DNA from: Naumovozyma dairenensis CBS 421
Lineage: Eukaryota; Ascomycota; Saccharomycetes; Saccharomycetales; Saccharomycetaceae
Assembly (NCBI RefSeq): GCF_000227115.2
Contig: NC_016483.1
Location: forward strand, 620,001 to 684,000
Reading direction: 5' to 3'
DNA length: 64,000 nt
The position numbers were made by a program, and so were the translations under genes. This document shows positions 1 through 10,806 of this stretch, one piece after another; the first letter of the stretch is position 1, and every line of letters starts with the position of its first letter. A model generated the notes under the pieces. That model had not been told where the DNA came from, searched no databases, and worked only from the letters and a program-made list of their open reading frames with translations.

Positions 1-432
1 CGATACGTTACATTCTAGCACTGTAATACATTTGCCAAATTCTTTATTATAATTGGTCTCTTTAATATCGTCGGGTAATCCTATGGTCAAAGGAATATCA
101 ATACCAATAAGGTCCTTTTCCGATATCAGTATGTTTTTCTTATAATGTGTGTTGTGCTTTTCATTCTTGGATTTCAATTTCGATTTAGTTAACGACCTAA
201 CATTATTTGACGTTGTGGTTATCAGCGATTCAATAGTTTTCAAAGTTACTTCAATTTTCTCAATTCTGAAAAGTTTCCCATTGTTGGATCTTATTTGTAA
301 TTGACATTCAATTCGAGGTAAAGTATCTGATATACCAGGACAACCTCTGATTACTGAATTGTAACTTGGTTTTAGTGAAATAATTGGTCTTGTATGTACG
401 TAACGACTCGTACTATGAGAGTGATGAAACAT
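1..432 (-). CDS. Partial N-terminus of a larger protein, possibly arrestin-like
   Basis: An open frame runs from an ATG at 432-430 to the left edge without a stop, 144 codons; a TAA lies four codons upstream of the ATG, so the start is well bounded. The N-terminus is Ser/His-rich, then come RPIISLKPSYNSVIRGCPG and PRIECQLQIRS, alternating beta-type stretches and a basic linker near residues 83-97. This looks to me like the first beta-strands of an arrestin-fold (LDB19/PalF type) adaptor, but that is a weak impression and no symbol is given. It lies in tandem with PDR12. It is not GRX5, the gene beside PDR12 in S. cerevisiae, so gene order breaks here. Confidence 0.55.
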   Translation of the reverse strand, partial: MFHHSHSTSRYVHTRPIISLKPSYNSVIRGCPGISDTLPRIECQLQIRSNNGKLFRIEKIEVTLKTIESLITTTSNNVRSLTKSKLKSKNEKHNTHYKKNILISEKDLIGIDIPLTIGLPDDIKETNYNKEFGKCITVLECNVS

Positions 433-840
433 TGTTGAACCTTACAAAGAAACTCCCCAAGTTATAGAGTCTCGATAAGTTGATCACTTTGCTTTTGAAA
501 GTCAAACTAGCTTGGGTTTTTTTGACTTTGTTCATCAAACATGTTACACGCTTACTTGCATGAATATCTATTGAATTTCCGCTGCGCCTGTTAACCGCCG
601 CCCTTTGTTTAAAGGTAAATGTTAACACTTCTGTCATCGTCTACAGGCTCAAATTATATCATATATAAGGATTATTAACCGAGAAACACACCTCTTATAG
701 AAAACTATTTTGATTACAAGGCTTCTACACTAGTAATTGTTTTGTGAATAAGAATACGTTAAATTGGATATCTATAAATTATGTAAACGATAAGGAATTA
801 ATAAAAAAATATTGAGATAATAATAATAAAATTCGTGAGA
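433..840. other. Intergenic spacer
   Basis: AT-rich spacer upstream of the partial gene and downstream of PDR12. A 74-codon frame lies across it on the minus strand but has no recognisable content, and I treat it as chance. No RNA gene was seen. Confidence 0.6.
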
Positions 841-3800
841 TCATTGCTTCTTGACCTTTTGTTCATCAGCTGGAGTAGCTTTGAAAACATTGGTGTCAGC
901 TTCATGTCTTTCTTTTCTTGGACCATTGAACCAACTCTTGAAGTCAAGAACAGACTTTAATGACCAAACTTTGACTCTCATAATGTAGTAACAAGCTAAC
1001 ATGGCAAATATATTGAAACAAATGTAAATCCACATGAAACCAAAATCTCTCCATCTATGATGCCATTTAACATCGAATCTTGCAACAACTTCATCTTGAA
1101 CACTATAAGGACAATATTCACAGTTTTCTGTAGCAGAGGGGTTTAGCAAATAACCAGTATTATCTGTAATGTATCTATTTAGGTAATCACCACAGTTTTG
1201 ACCGGATGGAGGGTCCATGACGGCTAATTCATGAGGATCACAAATAACTTTCTTACCATGGACTAAAGGACCAACAAGAGCTTCAACAACATAAGTTAAT
1301 GGAGAAGTTCTATACATAAACCACCAAAAACCTGGCATCTTAGATTTAGGTTGAAGAATACCACAGAATAATAACATGGCAGCAAATAAGTTAGAGTTGA
1401 TCATTGAAGCAGAGGGAACATCTGGTGAGAAATACAAGATCCATAGACCGTAAGAAACGAAATAAATTGGGAAAACTAAGACATAGAAAAAGAAGAAGAA
1501 ACCAGCATGCGGAGCACTACCGTTATAGCCAGCTGGCCAGTAGTAACAGATCCAACAAACAAATTGACAAACCATGGTCCAACCACATTCAACTAGGAAA
1601 TGACATAGCAATAGAACACTCCAATGGAAAGTATTGGAAGCAGCTTCTCTGACTTCATATAATTCTCTACTATCGTAAGCAAACACATGTAATTGATTAA
1701 TCATGGCTAAGGCAATAATTAAAACCATAAAAATAGATGAGAAAGCAGCAGTAGCACCACCAACAGTATGTTTAACATGTAAGTAAGATAAACCAATGAA
1801 CAAAGCACATGAACCACATTCCAGGAATTTGGCCCTAATATAGACAGGAGATCTCCAGAATTGCAAGTACGTTCTATGTAAAACACATTTCATTTGAGTA
1901 CTAAAAGAGGCAGCAAATCTACCAGCCAATTCAGGGTCATCAGTTGTTGGTCTAGATGGTAAAACACGATGAAGTTCTTCAACTTCTTCTCTAGCAGCAG
2001 CACACTCAGGAGAGGCTTGCCACAAGTCATGCCAATCAGCACTAGCACTAGCGGTAGCACCTGCACCAATACAATTCAAAATATATTCAGCTGGATTTTC
2101 AGAGACACCACATTTAACACCAGATTGACGTTCAAAATAATTCAATAAGGTTGCAGAATTTGGACCAATATCACCGAAATAAACCATCTTACCACCCTTC
2201 TTCAACAACAGCAACCTATCGAACTGTTCAAATAATGTAGCGGAAGGTTGATGGATTGTACAAAGAATAGATTGACCAGAATCAGCTAATGCTCTCATAA
2301 ATTGAACAATAGACCAAGCAGATTGTGAATCCAAACCAGAGGTAGGTTCATCCAAGAACAATAGTAAGGAAGGTTTAGCAACCAATTCAACACCAATAGA
2401 TAACTTCTTTCTTTGTTCAACATTTAAACCTCTACCAGTTTTACCAACCAAAGCTTCAGCATAGTTTTGCATACCTAATAAAGTAATAATTTTTTCAACA
2501 TATTCCATCTTCTCTTCTAATGGGGTAGAGTTAGGTTGTCTTAATTGAGCAGCAAATCTTAAAGATTCTCTAACAGATAATTCGGCCATATGGTTATCAG
2601 CTTGTGCGACATACCCACAGGATCTATTGAAGGAAGCAGGTAAAGGTTTGGCATTCACCAACATATCACCAGTAATAACACCCATATTAATTCTTTGAGC
2701 CAAAACATTCAATAAAGTTGTCTTACCAGCACCGGATTCACCCATTAAAGCAGTCATCTTACCAGGTTTAACATAACCAAAAACATCGGAAAGTAATTGT
2801 CTTGTAGCACCGTCGTATGGGATTGTGTAGTTCAAATGATTCCATGTAAAAACGTCCTTACTAGCGATAACTTTTTCTAAATCGACATCAGGACCATTTA
2901 AGGCAGCCATCATTTCTTCTCTTGAAGCAGTCTTAGCATCTGCACTTTCAGTACCAAAGGATGGCATATGACCTCTCTTATACAATAATAAATCACCACC
3001 AGCAGCCAAAGGCTTCGAGTATTCGGATAAAATGACATTCAAGACAATGTAGAAGAAAGTCCAGACGATATTGATACCCCAACTTCTCCAGGCATGATCA
3101 TAACCAAAATGGTAACTTTTATCTATATAAGCATCACCATTGACATATAATTGCCCTTTGACAGCACCAGCGGAATTACAGATTTGATTAGCAATCGAAA
3201 CATTTTCATAGCCAGGACCGCTAGGAATCAATTGACTACATAGCATTTCTCTTCCATGGAATTCAGTAGACATTAAACTTTCGAAGGCATAAGTTAAAGG
3301 ATTTATAAAATGAATCCATTTAATCCAGTGATGCATCTGACCCATTGGTAAAACGAAACCAGCATAAATACAAAGAATCAAAAACCCATAGACCCCCCAA
3401 GTAGCATGAGCAGTGACACCATCAGTTGTAGTAGTTGCGACAAATTTGAAGATAAATGAAGTACATTGTTGGACAGTAAGCAAATAAAGAATGTATTGAA
3501 AGAAAGCACCAGCTTCATACTTCAAGACAGGAATCCAATAACTGACAAAGGATAAAATTAAAATAGCGAGAAACTTAACAGGGAATTCAGTTATAATAGC
3601 TTGTAGTGATTCGGCGGATATATGGTACATCGAATAAGATTTATGTTTGACAACAATTGGTCTTGTAGCGAATGAATTACCAATTTCAGCCAAGGAAGTA
3701 ACGGAAGCAAATAATAAGACATAGAATAATAAACCACCACGAGAATAAGCACCTTCAGTAGTAGACTGCTTTTTATTATCGATATTATGGAACATAGAAC

Positions 3801-5379
3801 CAACAATTAAACCTTTGATTAAGAAAGATGACAAATAAACCTTTGTATATGTGGAATCACCTTTAACTCTCTGGAAACCACGAATCATACAGTAATACAC
3901 TTGGGTCCAGTAATTGACAACAAATTGAGAAGAACCACGTTGACCTTTTTGTAATCTTTGTTTTTTAGCAACTTCTAATCTATCTCTGGTTTCTTCAGGG
4001 GCATGTCTGTTGTGATAATCTTCATATTCCTGTAAAACTTGTTGATATTCAGCGGAATTTAACCAATATGTTTCAAATTCACTACCGGATTTTGGAACTT
4101 TATCTTCAAAACCTGGCTTAATATCCAAAGTTCTATTTTCAAAATCGACAGTAACGGAAGTTAAGAATTCAGCAGATGTCATTCTATTTGGTTTAACCCA
4201 ACCCATTCTTTCAAAGTAACCAACAGCTTGATCAGCAGGGCCGAAATAGATTTGTCTACCATTGTATAATACGGTAGTCTTATCGAACAATTCATAGATA
4301 TTTTCACCTGCTTGATAGATAGCGACAATAGCAGAATTATTCATCATATTTGTTGCAGTTCTAATAGCTTGAGCAAATTCTAAGGCAGTAGAAGCATCTA
4401 AACCTCTAGTGGCATTATCCCAAGAATAAATAGAAGCACCCATTGCTTGAGCTTCGACTAAAGAAACACGTTTACGTTCACCACCAGAGACACCTCTAAC
4501 GAAATCATTACCGACATTTGTTGCATAAGTATGTCTTAAACCGAAAACAGTACACCATAAATCTCTTAGACTATCAACATACTCCTTTCTAGTCATATTA
4601 TCAATTCTTGTTCTTGGAGTTTTACATTTTAATGCAAAATCAATGGTTTCCTTAACAGTAATCTTTGGGAAATGGAAATCTAATTCTGGACAGTAAACAA
4701 CGTAACCTTTGTATTTTGACATCATTTCTTGTTGATCCAATCCATCGTAGGAGAAATCACCTTGAACTTCAACCATATCACCAGTTTCACCTGAGATGGT
4801 TTTCAATAAGGTAGAACAACCTGCACCTGGTCTACCGACAACAAATAACATTTCACCAGATTCAACAACACCAGTACAATTTTGAATAATTTTTCTCAAT
4901 GGGACATCACCTTTTTTCTTGAAGACATTTAATAAATGAGCTGGCAAATTACCTATATCTCTCAACATTTCTTCAACACTTGGACCGTAAGCTGCAGAAG
5001 CATCAACACCAATAGAAGTTAAGTTCCTGAATGCAACACCTGAATCACCTGGCTCTATACCTTGTTCTAATTGACGAGATCTTAAATAATTCAATAAAGA
5101 ACGTAAATCGAAATCTAGTTCATTAACTTCGAACTTGTCCATTTCCTTTTTAGTTTTTGTGGAAATGACTCTTGCCATAGATTGTAATCTTTCAATACCT
5201 TCTTCGTTGGATAATATGTTAGATAAATGACGTGATAATTGAGTATTGACATCTTGATTTTCGTCAATTTCTCTTGGAACCTCATATGAGACAGCTGAAT
5301 CAGCATAGGATCCAGCATCACTATGAGAATCGTCATGCGATTTTGAGTACCTTTCTTTCTCTTCACCCGATGAGGACAT
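841..5379 (-). CDS. PDR12: Plasma-membrane ABC transporter Pdr12, weak organic acid exporter
   Basis: Full-length PDR-type (ABCG) transporter of 1512 residues with the arrangement (NBD-TMD)2. The first nucleotide-binding domain has the PDR-style Walker A GRPGAGCST near 182-190, with Cys in place of Lys, and the signature VSGGERKRVS. The second has a normal Walker A GESGAGKTTL near 876-885 and the degenerate signature LNVEQRKKLSIG. Each is followed by about six membrane spans. The N-terminus (TQLSRHLSNILSNEEGIERL) and C-terminus (FNGPRKERHEADTN) match my memory of S. cerevisiae Pdr12 rather than Pdr5 or Snq2. Pdr12 expels sorbate, benzoate and propionate anions and is induced through War1. SUR1 follows upstream as in S. 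cerevisiae, but after an unusually long spacer. Confidence 0.96.
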   Translation of the reverse strand: MSSSGEEKERYSKSHDDSHSDAGSYADSAVSYEVPREIDENQDVNTQLSRHLSNILSNEEGIERLQSMARVISTKTKKEMDKFEVNELDFDLRSLLNYLRSRQLEQGIEPGDSGVAFRNLTSIGVDASAAYGPSVEEMLRDIGNLPAHLLNVFKKKGDVPLRKIIQNCTGVVESGEMLFVVGRPGAGCSTLLKTISGETGDMVEVQGDFSYDGLDQQEMMSKYKGYVVYCPELDFHFPKITVKETIDFALKCKTPRTRIDNMTRKEYVDSLRDLWCTVFGLRHTYATNVGNDFVRGVSGGERKRVSLVEAQAMGASIYSWDNATRGLDASTALEFAQAIRTATNMMNNSAIVAIYQAGENIYELFDKTTVLYNGRQIYFGPADQAVGYFERMGWVKPNRMTSAEFLTSVTVDFENRTLDIKPGFEDKVPKSGSEFETYWLNSAEYQQVLQEYEDYHNRHAPEETRDRLEVAKKQRLQKGQRGSSQFVVNYWTQVYYCMIRGFQRVKGDSTYTKVYLSSFLIKGLIVGSMFHNIDNKKQSTTEGAYSRGGLLFYVLLFASVTSLAEIGNSFATRPIVVKHKSYSMYHISAESLQAIITEFPVKFLAILILSFVSYWIPVLKYEAGAFFQYILYLLTVQQCTSFIFKFVATTTTDGVTAHATWGVYGFLILCIYAGFVLPMGQMHHWIKWIHFINPLTYAFESLMSTEFHGREMLCSQLIPSGPGYENVSIANQICNSAGAVKGQLYVNGDAYIDKSYHFGYDHAWRSWGINIVWTFFYIVLNVILSEYSKPLAAGGDLLLYKRGHMPSFGTESADAKTASREEMMAALNGPDVDLEKVIASKDVFTWNHLNYTIPYDGATRQLLSDVFGYVKPGKMTALMGESGAGKTTLLNVLAQRINMGVITGDMLVNAKPLPASFNRSCGYVAQADNHMAELSVRESLRFAAQLRQPNSTPLEEKMEYVEKIITLLGMQNYAEALVGKTGRGLNVEQRKKLSIGVELVAKPSLLLFLDEPTSGLDSQSAWSIVQFMRALADSGQSILCTIHQPSATLFEQFDRLLLLKKGGKMVYFGDIGPNSATLLNYFERQSGVKCGVSENPAEYILNCIGAGATASASADWHDLWQASPECAAAREEVEELHRVLPSRPTTDDPELAGRFAASFSTQMKCVLHRTYLQFWRSPVYIRAKFLECGSCALFIGLSYLHVKHTVGGATAAFSSIFMVLIIALAMINQLHVFAYDSRELYEVREAASNTFHWSVLLLCHFLVECGWTMVCQFVCWICYYWPAGYNGSAPHAGFFFFFYVLVFPIYFVSYGLWILYFSPDVPSASMINSNLFAAMLLFCGILQPKSKMPGFWWFMYRTSPLTYVVEALVGPLVHGKKVICDPHELAVMDPPSGQNCGDYLNRYITDNTGYLLNPSATENCEYCPYSVQDEVVARFDVKWHHRWRDFGFMWIYICFNIFAMLACYYIMRVKVWSLKSVLDFKSWFNGPRKERHEADTNVFKATPADEQKVKKQ

Positions 5380-6298
5380 AATTAATTGTAATAATTTGGG
5401 TAGAGAAGATCGAAAGATAATATAATAATTAAATTAAACTTGAGATTTGAAATTAGTTATTAGAGAATAATTTAAATTTAATTCAATTTTTTCTTGTGAG
5501 AAAATATTATAATATCAATGATATTTCAATTGTAAAATCAATGTAATGTGAGTAATTGAACAATGAAATACGTCGATGGTTCTTTTTTTCAATTATTTAA
5601 TGGAGAAAAAAGTTAATGTGACTCTGAACATCTTATGCAAAATAGTGCATCCTTTATATATCTTTTTCCACATCAATTTCTTTACCATATTAAGTTACTT
5701 TTTTTGTTCATCTTATGAGCCGATATCTTTATCTTAGGTACATATTGTTGAAGCTCGAGATAACATTATATTCCTCAGCGGTTCAGAATCCGGCGATTCA
5801 CTTCGGTTCATAAATGATACGTCTTCCTTCTCTGGAGTTCTTTGGAAAGAGTTTACTTTCTGTAGGGACCTTATTATTGAAAAATTTTCCCACAACAAGT
5901 CTCTGAGTAATTAGGGTAGCATTCTTAAGAACCGTCCCTCTCGAGAAAACAGTCAGGGACAGAGTAACCACTGTAGGAATTAGCCGTTCACGTCTGGACT
6001 GGACTAAGTGCAAGGCTGAGAAGGAAGAAAATATATAGTTAGACAGAGAAGGTCCGCACGCGGATATCATATTTCACACATTGTTTTTAGTTTTCCCAGA
6101 AAAGGTTTTCCGGCTTAGCCGTGGAGTTTCCTTGTCCTACGCCGTTTAATAGGAGGAGTCCGTCATCGGCTCCAAACCAATACGGGTAATACCATTTTCC
6201 ATGGCAAATTTTTCTAAATTTGACAACTGTCTGGTTTCCCAAAACCGCGCATAATAAAAAGAAACCTTATGAACCGGCCTCGATTATTTCAGCCTGTC

Positions 6299-6327
6299 CG
6301 GTCAATGATGTTTTTCCGGATAAGCCG
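6299..6327. promoter_or_regulatory. Candidate War1 weak-acid response element (CGG-N23-CCG)
   Basis: CGG at 6299-6301 and CCG at 6325-6327 are exactly 23 bases apart, with TTTTTCCGGA between them. In S. cerevisiae War1 occupies an element in the PDR12 promoter built, as I recall it, from CGG triplets 23 nt apart some 630-670 bp before the ATG. Here it lies about 920-950 bp before the ATG. Other CGG/CCG triplets occur nearby, so chance spacing is possible. Confidence 0.45.
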
Positions 6328-7755
6328 ACTCAACGGCTGGAAGTTTCTCACCAAGAGAGTTAGTCACGTTTATGAAGCAACATGAGATATAAATTTTACT
6401 TATTTATGAGAGAAAATCATTGCGTAGGTAGGTGACAGCATAAGACCCATTACTCCGAGCTGTCTAATCTTTTGAAGAGAACAACAAGTTGATATGGAGC
6501 GGTACATAGCTTTGGGCCTATATGGCAGACCTTGGGATATTTCTGTACGCATATTTCTCCCTCATCAAAGGACCATCTCTATTTGATAATAATGCCAGGA
6601 GGTAGAAAAAGAAAGTGACATTTGGTAAGAGTCAGTACGTAACTCCGGGAAACCGGCCTTTCTATAACTTCTTTGTACATACATAAGTATCATTTGTTTC
6701 TCGAAGGTGGATATATACATATTTTATTTGTGTTTTTTTCTTTGGTACACATAACTTCATACCCAAAGGCTATACCATTCCATGATTTATATACATTGTT
6801 GGTACCGATCGAATTCCCCGCTATTTCGACCCGGTCCAAATCAAGTCATTTGAGAAATCACTGACAACCATGACACATTGAAAGCACTGTAGCTCTATTC
6901 TAACACCCACTTCTCTTTCCTCGAGAAAATTTCTTTATTTAAAAAGAAGCAAAGACTAGACGTCTTTTCTTCTAATCTATTTTCCTTTCTTTACTTTATA
7001 TTAACTATTTTACTTACTACATAAAAAAAACTATCTAGAAATACACACAGAATTCTCTTAACTGCTTGTGTCTTAGGTCAACTTACTTTCTACCCTTCCT
7101 TCCTTTCTTTGATAGCCGCGTCTTTTAAATCGCTATCAACATTTATATAAATATCCTGATACTTAATTTCTTAGATGTTCTATTTATCTCCGATTGCTAC
7201 GTAATCTATTTACGGTTATCATAAAAACGACATAGGTTATCCGAACTTTACAGAGTTTAGTATAATTCGGTGTATAGTATGGAACCTCCAGCCGGGACTG
7301 ACACATACTGGCACATGACCCAGCGTAAGGTAAATATTCCAAAGCTATCTCAGTTTTTAATGAACTAATACTGTTATTTTTTTCAGTAAATTATATAGGA
7401 TGGGATCTCTACAATTTTAGTAAAAAGTACTTGTTGTAGTCATTTTGAAAAACCAACAATGAGGATTTTCCCTTTTTCATCAATTGTCAACATGGATGTA
7501 ACGTCAGGTGAGGCTGCCAATTTGCCCTCAACGGGCCTCAGATATGTCTAATAAGGACTTTTTAAGTAACCATCTTTCTTAGAGACTTCCTCTTGCACAT
7601 AACAGGAAAGTGTACCGAATATTATTGATTTGGTAAAGATTCTCAACAAAGATGCTAGGTGAATAGAAAAAATAAGAAGCTCATTACAGAAAAAGAAATA
7701 CAAATAGGAATTTTTCGTCAATACTTAGGATTATATAGGACTTTAACTTGGTTTT

Positions 7756-7761
<6 letters not shown>

Positions 7762-7788
<27 letters not shown>
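7762..7788. repeat. (AT)n microsatellite
   Basis: About 13 uninterrupted AT dinucleotides in the PDR12 upstream spacer. Confidence 0.9.
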
Positions 7789-8276
7789 AAGGAAGACCCC
7801 TGCTGTTCACCATATGCCATAAATGAACGCAGTTTAGAGTATAAAATCGTACCAGCTAAATTTGAACCAAGGCAGTATATAGAATGCTCGGGGTTTTTCA
7901 AATCCCATCATCTTTTATACTTTTTGAAGTGTCACAAATCGTCTTCTTTTAAAAGGATTTGATAATCACGGGAGGCAACCACCCAACCATCTTGTAGGTC
8001 TCTTAATTATTAGATAAGCTTAATTCAAGCGAAGTCTCTCTCACAATACACACATCTGAAAAATTACCCAACTTTTGTGACTACTTGGTAAAAATAAGAG
8101 CTCTTCTGTTTCTTCCGTTTTTTTGTTTATTTTTGGATTTTATCCTTTTTATCTTTTCAATCTGTTAAGCCAACAAATTTTCAAGTTATAGAGACGAAAA
8201 GTAAATATCTTAAAATTGTAAGGTTGATTTAGTTGCTCTAAACCATACCTGTTCGAATTTAAGGCGTATTAAATCA

Positions 8277-8841
8277 TGTCATATAACACGATGTGATGTG
8301 ATGTGCTGTTAATTTTTACAGGTATATAGGCGAGGATTTTCCATATACATTTTACATAATTAGATATTACTCTCACCTATAAGGGAGAGAGGAGCAGACT
8401 GTCACCACAGGGACATTTCTGGTGAATATATACCATTTCCCAACACCGTGACATGTTTTACACTTCGCTTATTAAGAATACCTAAGTTAAACAGACTTAA
8501 GGATGGGACAGTATAAGCTGAATACTAGTTATACCCTGATCCAAGTATAACGAGGATCCTAATAAAGTGTATTACCCGCATAATGCGACCATGGCCTTAC
8601 CCGCATATGCGACACGCCGAGCTTGACGATCCTTTCAAGATTTTCTAATGAGAACTTTGCAACTGAAGCTACTTCAGAGAACGTTACCAATCTTAGAACC
8701 CTTCAGGTATTCACCATATCCCATTATTGTCCTAGCGGCTTATTATATAACCGAACCTATTATACTAGACTATATATATTACACCTGAACGTATTCATAG
8801 ATAACCCTGAACTATCAATAAGAAGTAAATTACATCTAACA
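8277..8841. repeat. LTR-like dispersed repeat, copy A
   Basis: From TGTCATATAACACGATGTGA at 8277 about 200 bp match a second copy at 48039-48245: the ATGTGATGTGATGTGCT block, the CGAGGA block, CTCACCTATAAGGGAGA and the GGGACATTTCTGG block align in order. The copy may extend to a CA near 8841, giving about 565 bp and a TG...CA outline, but no target-site duplication was found, so the right end is uncertain. Inside are two TTACCCGCA words (8572-8580, 8597-8605) that match the Reb1 consensus, and the palindrome CGCATATGCG at 8602-8611. A solo LTR or fragment is the likeliest reading. Confidence 0.5.
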
Positions 8842-9657
8842 AAAATACAATATAAGAAATATCAAGGTGTCTAAATAAGCTTGAAATTAGAAGAAAGTCA
8901 GTGTGGACGCATTTATTTAGTAACGTTTAATATTCAAATGTATTTTGAATCTTTTCACATGACAGGGAATGGCCAGGGCCTTATCATTAAATTGCTAATA
9001 AGGAGAACCGTATCCTGAACAGAAAAATAGACAATATTAAGCTCCTCTTTCAATGTAGATTGAAACATTGATGAGACAAAATAATATTATTTCATAAATT
9101 CATTAAGTAGAATCATAGCGAATACAAAATACCAACACCAAATTAAAGATAGGTAACGCTAACCCTCAAGGACAAAAACAAATGCTGCTGCTTTGTTAGA
9201 ATATTATTGAATATTCAATATTTTTGTTTTATAACTTGTTCGCAGATATCTGTCAGACAAAAAGGGGCTAGGAACAGTACCTCCAACTCTGAATGTTACT
9301 CGGTAAGTACCATACTTAACTTCTGGGTTGCTGACTCATTTTGTTAGAGTTCATTCTCTTCCTGGGGAAAATGAAAAAGCAAAACTGGTTAGTATCGTTT
9401 ATTCTAAGAAACTTTAAAACCAGGAAAACACAACAGATATAACTATAGAGAATAAGAAAAGCTCTATTATTAATTTTCTTACAATTTATAAATTTGACAT
9501 AATACAGTATAATATAACATAACATAACATAACATAACGTGAATTTTAATAATTTATAAGGATATATATGTGCGTAAGGGCGAGGGTATGGTTGTGTCCT
9601 TGATGGGGAGGGGGGAAGTGAATGTTCATTCTTCAAAAGTTAATTTTTTGGATATCT

Positions 9658-10806
9658 TTAAGAATAGATAATTAATTGTCCTGTATTTGGATTTTTCTCT
9701 AGATCTACTAACGTTATGGCGTTTGAATCTTTTCTTAATCTTTTCATTTGTAAACTTTCATTGGAAATGCTGTAATTCCCATTGAATGATGATGATGATG
9801 CTAATGACGATGATGATTTAGTGTATGAGTTGAATTTAGTCCATAAAGCTCTTGAAATATTCTTAATGAGATTAATCAATTTAAAGAAGTAAACACTGTA
9901 AGAATTTTTGGAAGCACAAAGGAAACAATAGAAACAATATTGGAAATATAATACAAAAAATGCAGCGATAAATCCCGCTACTACACATGAAAGAATATGA
10001 TTTTCTAGAGATTTCATAAATGCTGCATCATCCATATGCCATGATGAACCCTTTGAAATGGAAAAGAATGAATGTGATGTCATTTTGTAATCATCTGGTT
10101 GTATAATTCTAATCACATTATCGACTATACTTTGTTTTGTCCATCTTTTATATTGTTTCCAAACTATACTTATGAAAAGGGGACCTGTGGAAGACATTAT
10201 TGTCATATATGGGATATACCATGATTTATTGTAATGTTCTAATGATTTAATAGCCCGAAGGAAGAATGGATGTCTTGGTACTGAACCCATAACATCGTTT
10301 GATACACCAATTGGAGAAGTTTTCCTTAAAAACACAGGCGCAGTCAATAGAGGATCCAATCTTCTTTCACAGCCATCATCTAAATCTATATAGACACCAC
10401 CATAATGTAATAATATGAAATATCTTATAGCGTCTGCTCTTTGAATTGGATATTTATAGTTTTTAAATGTGGGTAAGAACCAATGATAGTTCTCCTTGAT
10501 AAAATCTAGAGCCATTTCATCTGTCCATAATATATATTCGTAGTCTGGATGTAAATCTATACATCTTTGTTGACCTGCTTTCCAATGTTTTGGGATATCA
10601 GTTGTTTTATATGTTTGATGTATTATTTTTGGAATTAATTGTGGTTTATTTGATATTTTAGTTGGTATGTTATTTAAATCGTCATCTGTGAATGCTTCTT
10701 TTGTTGTATCATCTATACATATCATCAAAAGATCGAATGTATAGTATACTATGAAGACCCATAGAAGTATATTCGAGTATATTAGGAATTTTAGTTCTTT
10801 TCTCAT
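9658..10806 (-). CDS. SUR1: Mannosylinositol phosphorylceramide synthase catalytic subunit Sur1
   Basis: 382 residues, the length I recall for S. cerevisiae Sur1. A signal-anchor span lies at about 8-30, followed by the glycosyltransferase core with IPKIIHQTYKT, WTDE, QRADAIRYFILLHYGGVY and the metal-binding DxD in DLDD (141-144). Two hydrophobic stretches follow near 270-300. Sur1, or its paralogue Csh1, works with Csg2 in the Golgi to move mannose from GDP-mannose onto inositol phosphorylceramide. The position next to PDR12 and upstream of LGE1 supports SUR1 rather than CSH1. The Ser-rich C-terminal tail (SSSSLASSSS) is cytosolic by family topology. Confidence 0.93.
   Translation of the reverse strand: MRKELKFLIYSNILLWVFIVYYTFDLLMICIDDTTKEAFTDDDLNNIPTKISNKPQLIPKIIHQTYKTTDIPKHWKAGQQRCIDLHPDYEYILWTDEMALDFIKENYHWFLPTFKNYKYPIQRADAIRYFILLHYGGVYIDLDDGCERRLDPLLTAPVFLRKTSPIGVSNDVMGSVPRHPFFLRAIKSLEHYNKSWYIPYMTIMSSTGPLFISIVWKQYKRWTKQSIVDNVIRIIQPDDYKMTSHSFFSISKGSSWHMDDAAFMKSLENHILSCVVAGFIAAFFVLYFQYCFYCFLCASKNSYSVYFFKLINLIKNISRALWTKFNSYTKSSSSLASSSSFNGNYSISNESLQMKRLRKDSNAITLVDLEKNPNTGQLIIYS

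Larger units (their letters stand above)
5380..9657. other. Long gene-free spacer upstream of PDR12
   Basis: About 4.3 kb with no convincing coding sequence between PDR12 and SUR1. It holds a candidate War1 site (6299-6327), a Reb1-like CGGGTAA (6183-6189), an (AT)n tract (7762-7788), an LTR-like repeat beginning at 8277, and five tandem AACAT-type pentamers near 9515-9540. Frames at 6673-6864 and 9316-9636 are low-complexity and show no protein signature. Confidence 0.6.

Noticed and set aside
413..637. 74-codon frame on the minus strand
   Set aside because: Overlaps the start and leader of the better-supported partial gene at 1-432 and shows no protein features.
8623..8874. 83-codon plus-strand frame
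   Set aside because: Lies inside the LTR-like repeat; no recognised domain.
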